DNA from: Cylindrotheca closterium
Lineage: Eukaryota; Bacillariophyta; Bacillariophyceae; Bacillariales; Bacillariaceae
DNA length: 64,000 nt
Reading direction: 5' to 3'
Assembly: GCA_933822405.4 (NCBI GenBank)
Contig: CAKOGP040002180.1
Coordinates: 131,695-195,694, forward strand
The notes under the pieces are model-generated. The model saw only the letters and a list, made by a program, of their open reading frames with translations. It was not told the origin of the DNA and ran no database searches. Below are positions 50,811-61,332 of the stretch, piece after piece; within the stretch, counting starts at the first letter, position 1, and every line of letters starts with the position of its first letter. Position numbers and translations under genes: made by a program.

Positions 50811-53800
50811 ATGAGCAAGCGTGGGAGCAACAACAGCAAACAACGAAGGCGAGGATCTTCACCAGTCTCCAAAACTACCCCTGATCCTTTTGTCAATGGC
50901 CAGATTCCAGCGTGTCGAGAACTATTGACGGCCATTCAAGATGTCTTTCCCGAATTGCATACTAGTAAAAATGGTCAAGACAGTTCGGCCTTTGGGAAAT
51001 TGTTGCGATGGCATTATCTGGAAAAGAGAAACGCCAAACAGATGCCACCTCCACCCCCTCTTGCCTTGGCCGATCGGAACGAGTCGGAAACCTCCGCCAA
51101 CGCCAAGAAAAAGAAGAAGCGCAAGAAAAAGAAAAAAGGAGGTGCGGGCGAAAACAATGGTGCTTCCAACCAACAACACCAAGAGGCACTGGAAGCAATG
51201 GCCGAAACAAATGCTGCCAGTAGCGACGACAATAAAAGTATTGACCCCTTTGAAGCAGTCAATGGCAAGACTCAGAGTCGTCCTCAAAGTCGAAGAGGTT
51301 CCGGTGTCTCCCTCGACCCCTTTGAAGCTTTGAATGGAAAGACACACAGCCATCCTCAAAGTCGAAGAGGTTCCCTTGCCACTTCCAGTCGACGAGGTTC
51401 ATTGAACAATGATGACAATCATTTGCATGACTCTGGTTACTTTTTTGATCAAATACAGCCACAAAACTCCACCCAAGAATTGTTGTCACCAACCCAATTC
51501 ATCAAACAGATTCGACCCGAAACCATGCCCGGTCTGCCAAGTTTGGACGATGACGATGAACCGAGTAGCAGTCATCATCAAGAAGATGCTCTCTTTTCAC
51601 CGACCCAATTTCTCAAACAAATGCCAAAAGAGACGTCGTCATCGCCACTTCCTACCTTGGACATTGATTCGGCGGACGAGGATGACATCAACAAGGAAAG
51701 TACAACAACTGCGGCGGCTGCTGCAACAAATAAGAATGGAGACAAATCCTCGCCAAGAACGCCACGAAAGTCTCCTGGTAGCAATTCGGCTGCAGCACAA
51801 GGAACTCCTTCCCAAGCCGAGACGGACAAATCTTCCACATTGAATTCACCCAACCACGAGTGGGTCCCAGAAGAAAAGAGTGAATCGCAACAAGAGACTG
51901 CTCCCGGAGATGCCATTAAAGATCCACTGACCTTGCCCTATCTCATGATCTTTTCGGAAGGTTCCGGAACCATTACCACCAAAACCATTGACGGGAGTTT
52001 GGTGTCGGCAGCACTCCCCACATATCAAGAACCATCTCGAATGGAAACCACAAAGGTCTTGTTTCAAGAATGGCTTGGTCAATTGAACAATGATGATTTG
52101 GTGGCGTCAGAGCCAGGCGTTGCTAACAGAGATCCCAAAAAAGACTTGGCATCCTTTGTCGACTTTTTGCAAGCACGGACTCATGGACAACCCCAGCAAG
52201 TTGGAATTCCCTTTGAACAACTACAATCGGCTTGCTCCAACATCAAATCGTATACCTGTCGGCAAACGGCCACCACCGAAGTGGAAAAGTTGCGGTCGTC
52301 GCGAACGAAAATGGTAGTCTTGGATGCGTCTTGCCTCCAAGAAGAGACCAAGGCCCAAACGACCATGAGCGTGGATGCGGCATTTGATTATGTGGCTTTG
52401 GAAGAAGGGCATCATACTCCATTGAAGGATAATACAAAAGATAATGATCCATTGGAGAATGTGGACTTGACCAAATCGGTATCCTTTGTCTTGTCACCGG
52501 CTAGTGATGGCAGCACTACAGCACCACCAAATGGAAACAATAACCAATACTTGTACATCCGAGAACTATCGGCACAACATTTGGATACTCTGACAGAAGA
52601 ATGGTTGCCTTGTGGAATTGAAGAAGATGTCATGGTGACGACAGTCATTAAGGATGGAGGCAGCGACTCTGGATTAATTGCACTCAGCACCGAAGAGTTG
52701 GAGCAGATTCAAAAGCAAGTCACTGTCAAGGAACGCGCATTGAAACAGGGATTAGCGCACGCCGAGTCGTCCAAGACGGCCTTGTACGAGCAACTGGAAA
52801 ACAAGTCGTCCTTTGGCGGCTCTAGTCAATTGTTGAATATTGATTTCAATTCATTCCCTCAGCTGCAACGTTGTGATCGACAGTGCGGGGAATTGATGGA
52901 TGGCTGTTTTGAAGTGTTGAGAGTCTTGTCGAAGGAGAATACTCATGCATTGGCAGATTTACAAATGCAGTTCTGGACCACTTGTCTGATGGCCTTGAAC
53001 AAGGTCTTGAAATCGGCCAAGAACTACTACGAGAAGATTGAACACCACGCGGATCAAAATGGCAGTTTGCCCAAGATCTTTGTAAGTGCCGATTTGCGGG
53101 AGTTGTACCGTGAGTTGCTCGATGAGAAACGAACTGCTTGGACCGATGTCTGCAACAAGTACGAACGCGGCATGTCCAAACGGGCACTCCGAGAGTATTA
53201 CACTCGCACCAGCTGGTACGAATTCAAGAGCCAGTCAAAAACCAAACCAAATCGTCTGGACGAAAAATGTTTTGAGCTACTGGATCATTTGGTTAACTGG
53301 ACGGATACCATTTTGGGGCGACGCATGTCGGATATTTACAAGACACGAATTGGTCAAACAAATCAGGTCTTGGAGCTTCTCCAGAAAGTAGTCGATCCCT
53401 TGACGGAGCAGTATGAGACAGTGGAACGCTTCTTCTCCTCCGAGCGCAATGTCTACTTTGCCAATCTGAGATCACAAATTGTGTTGGTCCGAAGCGTCAA
53501 GAAGCAAATGCGATTGTTGGACCAAGACGAAGTGGAATCCATGGTCATGGGCGTTCTGTTGATGTGGCGACAAACCAGAATCATGCAAAGCCGAATGGTC
53601 CAGTCCCAAGCCATCCCTCCTTTGCCGCTACAGCTGAAGAAATGGATGCTCCAAGACGACATTGACTCGGACGTGTGGAAGTGGGATTCTCCACCCGAAA
53701 CATCGATTCCAATCACTCGACACATGAACTACCCGCTTGGTGCCGGAGGAAAACGCCGTGCCATGTGTGTTTTGGCAGGTTTGGTATACCAATGGCTTGG

Positions 53801-54512
53801 CGACCGATACAAGGAGTGGCAAGCAGAGGTTGCGGAACAAGAGTTGCTGACTGATTTCGTTGCCGAAACTGAAAAACCAGCCGTAACCAACGGTGAGTCC
53901 AAGTCGGCCAAGAAGAAAAAGAAGAAGAGAAAGAAGAGCGGTGCCGTATCACCATCAAGACAGCCACTCGAACGAGCCACTTCTACCGCTAGCGCAGACA
54001 CTGAGTCCGGCGATGAGAGCTTTACGAAGGCCTTGGATGAAGCCCTTAAGGGTACCGTGAAAGAAGCAGCTCCCGAGCCGGAAGTCATTATATCGTCTAC
54101 TGCTCCTGTCGCCGTAAAACCAATGAATTGGGCTGAAATAGATTCGGATGAAGAAGAAGGATTCATCGTCGTTGGGCAACCAGCTGAGGAACCACCTGTC
54201 GCTGTCGCAGAAGCGCCCGTTGAGGAATCGCCTGTCGAAGAACCAGCTGTGTTGGAACAAACTGTCAAAGAAGCCCCTGTAGAAGAAGCGCCTGTAGAAG
54301 AAGCGCCTATGGAAGATGCACCTGTCGAGGAACCACCTTTCAAAGAAGAAGAAGAAGAAGAAGGCATTCCGTTTTCTGATATTGATAACTACCAATCAGC
54401 GGTTCGTATCCGTGGTCGTCGCAAAGAGATGAGTGCTAGTGACTTTCTCATTGCCAGAATGGAAGAGCTGTTGGCAGGTACTGACGATGGAAAGAAAGTT
54501 GTCATTGTATAA
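50811..54512 (+). CDS. Large unknown protein, 1233 aa, with short internal repeats and VEEAP-rich tail
   Basis: Single exon, family not recognised. After an N-terminal AIQDVFPELHTSKNGQDSS helix, there are two copies of a DPFEA-[VL]-NGKT-x-S-x-PQSRRGS unit (about 51240-51390 nt) and two of an [LF]-SPTQF-[IL]-KQ unit (about 51480-51620). The middle (about residues 680-980) is long-helical with KNYYEKIEHHADQN and RRMSDIYKTRIGQTNQVLELL. Basic clusters (KKKKKRKKKKKGG at about 100; KKKKKKRKKSG near 1040) could be nuclear signals. The C-terminal half of the tail repeats VEEAPVEE-type units about seven times, then VRIRGRRKEMSASDFLIARMEELL. It is predicted mostly helical and disordered. Function unknown; RRGS sites suggest phosphorylation. 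Confidence 0.75.
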   Translation: MSKRGSNNSKQRRRGSSPVSKTTPDPFVNGQIPACRELLTAIQDVFPELHTSKNGQDSSAFGKLLRWHYLEKRNAKQMPPPPPLALADRNESETSANAKKKKKRKKKKKGGAGENNGASNQQHQEALEAMAETNAASSDDNKSIDPFEAVNGKTQSRPQSRRGSGVSLDPFEALNGKTHSHPQSRRGSLATSSRRGSLNNDDNHLHDSGYFFDQIQPQNSTQELLSPTQFIKQIRPETMPGLPSLDDDDEPSSSHHQEDALFSPTQFLKQMPKETSSSPLPTLDIDSADEDDINKESTTTAAAAATNKNGDKSSPRTPRKSPGSNSAAAQGTPSQAETDKSSTLNSPNHEWVPEEKSESQQETAPGDAIKDPLTLPYLMIFSEGSGTITTKTIDGSLVSAALPTYQEPSRMETTKVLFQEWLGQLNNDDLVASEPGVANRDPKKDLASFVDFLQARTHGQPQQVGIPFEQLQSACSNIKSYTCRQTATTEVEKLRSSRTKMVVLDASCLQEETKAQTTMSVDAAFDYVALEEGHHTPLKDNTKDNDPLENVDLTKSVSFVLSPASDGSTTAPPNGNNNQYLYIRELSAQHLDTLTEEWLPCGIEEDVMVTTVIKDGGSDSGLIALSTEELEQIQKQVTVKERALKQGLAHAESSKTALYEQLENKSSFGGSSQLLNIDFNSFPQLQRCDRQCGELMDGCFEVLRVLSKENTHALADLQMQFWTTCLMALNKVLKSAKNYYEKIEHHADQNGSLPKIFVSADLRELYRELLDEKRTAWTDVCNKYERGMSKRALREYYTRTSWYEFKSQSKTKPNRLDEKCFELLDHLVNWTDTILGRRMSDIYKTRIGQTNQVLELLQKVVDPLTEQYETVERFFSSERNVYFANLRSQIVLVRSVKKQMRLLDQDEVESMVMGVLLMWRQTRIMQSRMVQSQAIPPLPLQLKKWMLQDDIDSDVWKWDSPPETSIPITRHMNYPLGAGGKRRAMCVLAGLVYQWLGDRYKEWQAEVAEQELLTDFVAETEKPAVTNGESKSAKKKKKKRKKSGAVSPSRQPLERATSTASADTESGDESFTKALDEALKGTVKEAAPEPEVIISSTAPVAVKPMNWAEIDSDEEEGFIVVGQPAEEPPVAVAEAPVEESPVEEPAVLEQTVKEAPVEEAPVEEAPMEDAPVEEPPFKEEEEEEGIPFSDIDNYQSAVRIRGRRKEMSASDFLIARMEELLAGTDDGKKVVIV

Positions 54513-54652
54513 TAATAGCCTACTGTAATTATAATAGCTCAACACACTATCAACGAAAAAAAGGAAAAAGCTTGGGGCATCGTATGGTCCCTCTAGGATA
54601 ATATTTGGTAGGACTATAGATAGCAGCAAGTATTTTTAGAATATTATTCAGC

Positions 54653-55462
54653 CTATTCAGTCTCAATTTGTGGAATGTTCAAACCTGCGCCTCCTTTCGC
54701 CAGTCTATTGAAAATTTGATCCAGTTCATGTGGTGTTGGATCGGCATCCTCGTAGTAGCCTTGGTCGGCCTCGTCGTCAAAAAAGTTGAGCAATGTGACA
54801 TCGAATACCAATTGTCCACCCTGTTGGGCAATCATTTGATCCAACAGTCGATTCAATTTCGCCCTATTGAATGGATTGTCAGGAAGTGGACCCAAGTTGT
54901 TATCAATGTATCCCAGTTTGGGAGGAATGATGAGTCGTCGTGTATCACCCTTCTTCATAGTGTGCAAACCTTCGTCCAAACCGGGAATCATGCGTCCATT
55001 TCCATGCTTGATGACGTAACCATCGGACGAATCATACTTTTCTTTCTTTCCTTTGTTGGGTAGTTTCATATAAGCATCATATTTGATCATGACAAGTTGA
55101 CCGTATTTAGGAGAAGGACGCGATGAGTCACCTTTCTGTTCCATTTCAATGTACTTGAGACCGGACCCAGTCTTGAACATGGTGACGCCCCCACCTTCTG
55201 GGATTGCCTCATCGGCGGCTTGTGACAGTGTTGGAAGAGCTCCCAAAGCCGCCAATCCTATTGACGATGCCACAAATTCGCGGCGTCCTTGCGATGGAGA
55301 TGCTTCCGATGATGATGATGATGATTCATCCACCATTTGAGATGATGATGACGAGGATTGTGAAAATAGCGAGAATTGTCGAACCGAAGCCGATTGCGAA
55401 GCTGTAAAGGCATTTATCGCTGGAATAGACCCAGCGCATAGAAGAATAGATATACACCGCAT
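54653..55462 (-). CDS. Thylakoid-lumen FKBP-type peptidyl-prolyl isomerase
   Basis: Single exon. I use the Met at 55462 (MRCISILLCAGSIPAINAFTASQS) because it gives a signal peptide with an Ala-Phe motif (INAFTAS) as required for diatom plastid import; an upstream in-frame Met at 55552 would hide it. A Ser-rich transit region follows, then a second, twin-arginine signal, RREFVASSIGLAALGALPTLSQA, which directs proteins to the thylakoid lumen by the Tat pathway. The FKBP fold follows: GSGLKYIEMEQKGDSS.., GQLVMIKYDAYM, MIPGLDEGLHTMKKGDTRRLIIPPKLGY. The aromatic pocket is only partly like human FKBP12, as usual for lumenal FKBPs. About 269 aa. Likely role: folding or assembly of photosystem subunits, known for the family. 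Confidence 0.88.
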   Translation of the reverse strand: MRCISILLCAGSIPAINAFTASQSASVRQFSLFSQSSSSSSQMVDESSSSSSEASPSQGRREFVASSIGLAALGALPTLSQAADEAIPEGGGVTMFKTGSGLKYIEMEQKGDSSRPSPKYGQLVMIKYDAYMKLPNKGKKEKYDSSDGYVIKHGNGRMIPGLDEGLHTMKKGDTRRLIIPPKLGYIDNNLGPLPDNPFNRAKLNRLLDQMIAQQGGQLVFDVTLLNFFDDEADQGYYEDADPTPHELDQIFNRLAKGGAGLNIPQIETE

Positions 55463-55783
55463 GATGCCTTGTGCCTTTTGAGATCTGGTGGACAAGAGAA
55501 AGAATGAATACCAATCACTTCGATAAGGTTGATTGGATGTTGATGGAATCATTTTGAAAGATGACGCTGAGTCAGGTTAGTCCAATTCCACGTGTAAACT
55601 TTTATGCTCAGGTTTTTGGGGTTGAAGGAGAGGCGGCTTATCATTCTGTAGGTCTATCGCACCTACTATTACTCCGATTGTACCAGCAACCACTGAAATG
55701 GCAATTCCCATTCACTATATATACTATTAAATACGATCGAGTCTATTCACAGAACCAAAACATATACAGTACAGTATAACACT
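55463..55783. other. Intergenic
   Basis: About 320 bp between the FKBP start and the lumazine synthase stop, both on the minus strand. AT-rich; no gene seen. Confidence 0.35.
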
Positions 55784-56721
55784 CTAGAAGAATCCAGGGG
55801 CCTTCTTCTTTTCTCCCACCTTCTCTGGCTTGTTGAATCCAATGCCTTCCAAGGTTGGCTTGTCGTCTGTCTTTATATTCAAGGCTTCGTTTCTCAGCAA
55901 GGCCATTTCGACGGCAGTCTTTCCCCAGTCGTATCCGTGGTTATTGTCCCCACTGCTACGTTTCGTGACTTGCTCTTCGTCCAGGCAGTTCAATACACCA
56001 TAGACAACAGGCATGGACGTTTGCAATCCGACGCTCATCAAACCAGACGAAACGGCCTCGGAAATGTATTCAAAGTGAAGGGTCTGACACAAATGAATGA
56101 GTAGAAAATCTAGTTAGTTGATTTGACGACACAGTAGTGAACCCAAATGCGTGTCGGTCCACAGTCGTCCACCGTAAAAGACAACAATGAAAAGATTGCA
56201 ATCATAAAAAAACGTACCTCTCCCTTGATCAAGACTCCAGCAGTGACAATGGCATCGACAGTACCACTCAAGGCCAAGAATCGTGCAGCTAATGGAAGTT
56301 CGTAGGCTCCAGGAACTGAAGTCTCAAAAATGTTTTCGTCCTTGACATTGCAATCCTTCAATGCTTCGCGGCATCCCTTTACTAGGTTGGCAACGTGTTC
56401 GTCGTTCCATCGGGTGCGAATGATTCCAACGCGAACGTCCTTTCCGTCCAAGTCACCAAAGGAAACTTCACTTTCGGCGCCCTAAAATTAATTGATATAA
56501 GAGAGAGAGAGAGAAAAAGGACAAGTGAGAAGGATGATCGGAGTGGCTTTTACGACCAAACAATGCCAAAAGATATGGTTCAAAATGCCATTGGATGCAT
56601 CCTTGGTCATTCGACGCACCTTGAGGGCTTGGAAAGATGATGATGAAGTCAAAGTAGGAGCAAAGGCTGCAGCAAATGGAGCCAGAGTGAGGGCAAGAAT
56701 GATGCTTCGAAGGGAAATCAT
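55784..56721 (-). CDS. 6,7-dimethyl-8-ribityllumazine synthase, plastid
   Basis: Exons 56721..56620, 56481..56218 and 56083..55784, phases consistent (donors GTGCGT and GTACGT), give 221 aa. The N-terminus [27 protein letters not shown] is a signal peptide ending in AAFAP, the classic diatom plastid motif; an upstream Met (56760) is in frame but weaker. The catalytic core has [51 protein letters not shown] and [19 protein letters not shown]. The enzyme condenses 3,4-dihydroxybutanone 4-phosphate with the ribitylaminouracil to form the riboflavin precursor. The C-terminus ends in a diverged lysine-rich tail, [12 protein letters not shown]. It is divergent from the ABC1-family gene with 231 bp between starts. 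Confidence 0.92.
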
Positions 56722-56952
56722 GATGTATATATAACTTTGGTGTCTTTTGCAGAGTGGCAATATCGTACAGGTATTGGTTGTTGAGATATTATTCCGACCA
56801 GATGGTCAAAGATTATCTCAGAATTTCTTTCGGTCGAAGGAGTCCATCGGATGACGTGTCCTTTGGTGTCAGTGATGATTTCGCTTGTTTTCAGTTTGAT
56901 GGACAACATCCAAACGAATCAATCATAAAAATCATAAATCTACAACTGCAAC
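56722..56952. promoter_or_regulatory. Bidirectional promoter region between two plastid-directed genes
   Basis: 231 bp separating the divergent starts of lumazine synthase (56721, minus) and the ABC1-family gene (56953, plus). No repeat or box identified. Confidence 0.45.
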
Positions 56953-59211
56953 ATGAGAATCAACCTGCTACTTCTTGGCCTGCTGCTACAGCAACAAAAT
57001 TTTTTCGCATTTAAAGGGTCAGCGAATGTTCGAATTGGAAGTTCATCACAATGGAGGGGAGACTTGAGAAAACGAGGAGCAGAACATCAACCTTCTAGCA
57101 CGATGGTGAAAACGCCGTTATTTTCGTTGGAACCATCATCATCATCATCATCATCATCACTATCAGTGGCACAAACAACATCATCGGTCGCACAAACAAA
57201 ACGTCAACGGACAAAATTTATTCAAGCACTGTCTTCCTTTTTGACATTCTCTTTCATCACACTTCCTTCCATGAGCCAACCAGCCACAGCAGCAGTATCC
57301 TTGGTGCCGCAAGAGGCCATGTCGGTCGTGTCCAAAGTACCTTGGAAACGGGTGGTGAAAGCTGTGGCGGCAACGATTGCCGTGACGAGTTCCATTCAGG
57401 CATATCAAGTCAAGAAGCGACAGGCCAAATTGGCGACATCGGAATGGGAACGATATGCCAATTATCCCATGGCCAGAGGTGCGTATTTTGTACATTACGT
57501 TGTTTGGATTGGAGGGGTGAATGAATATGTACACGAATCATGGTCTGGTCTCACTTGTTTTGTTGTCATTGTGTTAGGCCGTGCTACCTTTTGGTTGCTT
57601 ACACAACAAATGATAATGGTGATCCTTTCCAAGCTTGTTTGGTTCAAATCTTCGGAAATTAGGACGTATGCAGGAAAGCATTTGGCCAACAATCTGTTGA
57701 AATTGGGACCACTCTACATCAAATTGGGACAAATCATCTCGTCCAGGGCAAATTTGTTGGGAAAGGAATGGATTGAAGCCATGAGCATTCTGCAAGACAA
57801 TGTACCTGCAACTACGGGTGACGACGCATGGGAATTGGCGTACTCGACCGTGGACGGAGGCAAAAAAGAGTTTGATAAATTGTTTAGTGACTTTGATACC
57901 ACCCCTTTGGCAGCCGCCAGTCTTGGACAAGTCCATCGAGCCAAGTTGCGTTCCACTGGTGATGAAGTCGCTCTCAAGCTACAGCGACCCTTTCTGCGTA
58001 AGATTTATGACCAGGATCTCGCCGTATTGACCAAGATCGCCACCTTTTTTGACAGCTTGCCGGGAACTGGTAAGAATGTTGGCGGTGTGTCGTCGTCGTG
58101 GACCAAGATTGTGAATGATACCGAAAATATTTTGTATCGGGAGATCGATTATCGCGATGAAGCCAGCAATTCGGTCCGTTTCGCGAACGATTTTGGATTG
58201 GCCTTGCATGGAAAACCAGCTGCCAACTGCACCGCCAAGACCAAGGCTGGAGAAGCTTTGCCCAGTGCCGCAGAATGGCTTCGAACTCCTCACATCTTTG
58301 AAGAAATTTGTACCGAACAATTGTTGGTGATGGAGTTTGTTCCCTCGATCAAAATCACGAGCATGGACAAGCTTGCAAAGGCTGGCGTCAGTGAAAACGA
58401 CAAGATTGATCTTGCCAACGCTTTGGCAAGAGCTTACTTGCGACAATTGTGCTGTAACTGCTTCTTCTCAACAGACCCCCATGCTGGTACGTACACTACT
58501 ATTCCTTTGTCTGTAGTATTCGAAAGGTTTGTACTTTCATTGTCTCAAATTTTCATTCGAACCATGCAGGAAATCTCGGAGTCGAAGTCATGGAGAATGG
58601 AAAACCCAGACTAGTAATGTATGACTTTGGTCAAGCTGCTACCTTGACGCCCAATCAAGCGGATGGTATTCTCGACATTATCGAGGCTATCATTGATATG
58701 GATGTAGACCGATCCATAGACGCTTTCCAAAAGATGGGTGTTCTTGTGGATGATGCTGACTTGAACAAAGTTCGGGCAAAGGTTGCCGAAAACTACCGCA
58801 CCGGGAAGGTCAAGGCCAACCGAAAGACGCTTCGTCGCAATGGATATGAGCTGAAGGAAGAGACATCCGCAGCAAGTCTAGAAGCAGATGAAGAAGGGAA
58901 AGGAAAGGACTCGGAGATCATGTCGTTCTTCACCTTGCCCGCAGAGTATGCCTTTGTGGCTCGCGCATTATCGCAAATGGATGGCGTAGGAAAGCTTCTG
59001 GATTCAGAGTTTGATTTCATTTCCAACGGAGCCCAATATATTGTGGAGATTAAGGGAGCACAAGAATACTTGAAGGACGAAGGTATGTGCCATTTCGATT
59101 TTGGTTCTTTGTCAGCTTGCCACTTTCCTTCGTCACTCAAAAGTATACACAGTCAACAAGTTCTTCGAAAACATATGCCAAAAACTGAAGAGCCTCACAA
59201 GTCAATCTTAA
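56953..59211 (+). CDS. ABC1/UbiB (ADCK) atypical kinase, plastid-directed
   Basis: Exons 56953..57478, 57578..58486, 58570..59082 and 59153..59211 give 668 aa; the joins read ANYPMARG-RATF, DPHAG-NLGVE and YLKDEV-NKFFEN, in phase. The N-terminus MRINLLLLGLLLQQQNFFAFKG gives a signal plus F-A-F transit motif. The ABC1 family marks are KxGQ in LYIKLGQIISSRANL, the Ala-rich loop AAASLGQVHRA, VALKLQRP, QLLVMEFVPS, the catalytic FSTDPHAGNLGV and the DFG-like MYDFGQ. Such kinases regulate ubiquinone or plastoquinone/tocopherol (plastoglobule) metabolism; members with plastid targeting are plant ABC1K-like. It runs toward the TDP2-like gene, with 46 bp between stops. The first intron is a multiple of three and stop-free (see findings). 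Confidence 0.88.
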
Positions 59212-59257
59212 AATCAACAATAGTGTACATTATACTGCAGCAAAATCCAACAATCAT

Positions 59258-60854
59258 TCAGCCCAGCAGGAATCTGACGCCAATGGCAAAGTGATCGCTT
59301 GGGCCAACCTTAACTTTGCGAAAACTATTGTTGTACGGGTTTCTCTTATTCCAAATCAATGGAGGATGTATTGGAGCCATTCCAAATTTCTTCAAACCAG
59401 CCTTTGCCTTGTTCCTCTTGCTTTCTGGAGTGAGGTAGATGCAACGATCAAATCGTCGGCGCAAGTTTCCCGCAAGCATGCAGTTCTCTTTCGCATCGTA
59501 GGTATAATCAAACTTTTCTCCTGCATCCTTCCATCCGTCATCCAATACAGCAAGAAGATCTCTATTGGGTCCTTGTCCTCGTTTCCGTTCATCGTCCCAG
59601 TTGAAGTCCCCCGCAATCATGGCAACCTCCAAGTTTGGATGCTTCGTCAACTGATCTTGACAAAAATATGCCGCTTGTCGTATCTGTACTTCTCGTTCTT
59701 TCGATCCATCCATGGACTGATTGATGAATGACTCCAAATGAGTTGTGCAAAACAAATGGGTAGCTGTTCGAGCGAACAATACGCCACGTCCTTGTACGGA
59801 TAGGGAGTACGGGACAAATTTGGATTCCAGTACTTCCAACTGCTTCGAGACGGCAAGTCCTACACCATATGCATCCCCCAGTGGTTGTGTGGCCAATCGA
59901 TACCCCATGGTTTCCAGATGTGGCTGCAAATACATTCGCAAGGAAGTTGTCATTTCTTGGAATCCAACAAATAAGAGCGGCGAGTCTCCATCCATCCTCT
60001 TGATCTGTTCAAGGACTTTCGCAATAGCTTCCATCCGTTCTTTAGGATAGAGCTGGTTAACCGTTGGGTCAGGAGGACCAAACCTATAGTGGAGCAAAGA
60101 TGAAGAATAGGCAAGATACCATACGTAAAAAATGTGAGAGAGTGAATAAAAAAAGCGTTGTGAACAATGCAGCAAACTAGACCCAACCATCTTACCAGAT
60201 GTTGTATGAAGCAATCTTAAAATCGATAGAAGAAGACGATGACTCTTTTTGAGGTGCAGAAGATTGAGACGTAGGGTTGGTTCTGGCTTTCTTGGCAGAA
60301 GTGGAACCCGAAGCTCCATCGAATGGAGAAGATGGCCGCTTGGTTGCTGCTCTCTTTTTCTTTACAGGAGATGGCTTTCGTTTGCTCTTGTTAGTATCAC
60401 CCTCATCATCACTGGATAATATTTCAATTACTTCGCTTGAAGGTCTTGAAGGTAAAGCGGATGTCGCTTTTCTCGCTACTTTGGGTTCCTTGAATGGCTC
60501 TGATAGACTATTGGTGGCCAAAGACTCGACGGGTTTAGTTCTATTTTTCTCAAGTTGCGGACGGCATGCTTCCACCGAGGAGTCACTATCATCGTCTGCC
60601 AAGAGATCACGTTCTTTGACACGGCAATAGATCATTGATCCGTGACTCAGTCCTTGCTCGAGTAAAGTCTTGGTCTTTAACAGTGGTTTTGTGCCTGATG
60701 GATCCAAACTTAATGGTTGCACCAGCTTGTACTGCTCGAAGGCGCCGTCTGATAAGACATCCTTCACAGTCCAGCCTTGGTAGTCGATATCGCCGTTGTC
60801 GGTGTCCAATTGAAGCTTCCAAGTGCCCACGTTGTTACGGATTCGTATCAACAT
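59258..60854 (-). CDS. TDP2-like 5'-tyrosyl-DNA phosphodiesterase with N-terminal ubiquitin-like domain
   Basis: Exons about 60854..60196 and 60083..59258, joined phase 2 (GTAAGA/CTATAG) through SYNI-W-FGPPDP, give about 495 aa. The frame is open further upstream to 61088 and may include another exon, since a good acceptor (CTTTCAG) lies near 60926; the 5' end is therefore unsure. Residues 1-80 (MLIRIRNNVGTWKLQLDTDN...LLEQGLSHGSMIYCRV) resemble the NPL4-type ubiquitin-like fold. A Ser/Lys-rich linker with a KRKPSPVKKKRAATKRP nuclear signal follows. The exonuclease/endonuclease/phosphatase core has SYNIW, FVGFQEM, FCTTHLES, IAGDFNWDDE and PSDHFAIG, in the order of TDP2. TDP2 removes topoisomerase II adducts from DNA 5' ends in the nucleus. 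Confidence 0.85.
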
Positions 60855-61332
60855 AACAGAACGACCACAATCAATGATTCCAATGCCAGCCAAGTTTGTA
60901 GGAAGCTTCCGTATTGCTTTGGCTGAAAGTGCGTGGGTGAAGGAAGAAAGATGACGGAGCGAGAGAATGATGAAGACGAGCAAGAATCGTTGTGATGAAC
61001 GGCAAATGATATGGATACTGTTGTACCTAAGGAACATAATAATATCAATACAGCATATAAACAATATGGGGTTCAAAAATTTCAACAAAATGGATTAGTT
61101 CGACTGTTTCTTTAATCGCATGGATCACATATTCATTAGGACCCCCGGATGGTCCATATACTTGTGCTTTGCCTATCATTCATTCCATCACTGATCAACT
61201 CCTATTACAGAGAACCTACACCAGTGCTTCTTTGAAATTTTGAAAATTCATTTTATGAAGTTTATGAAAACATCGAACTCAGAAGCATCAAACGATGAAG
61301 CGTTGAATCCTACATTAAAGTTGCCCTGGGTC

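Noticed and set aside
53729..54367. 212-aa antisense frame in the tail of the 1233-aa gene
   Set aside because: Mirror of the VEEAP repeat codons, producing only Ser/Thr/Gly repeats.
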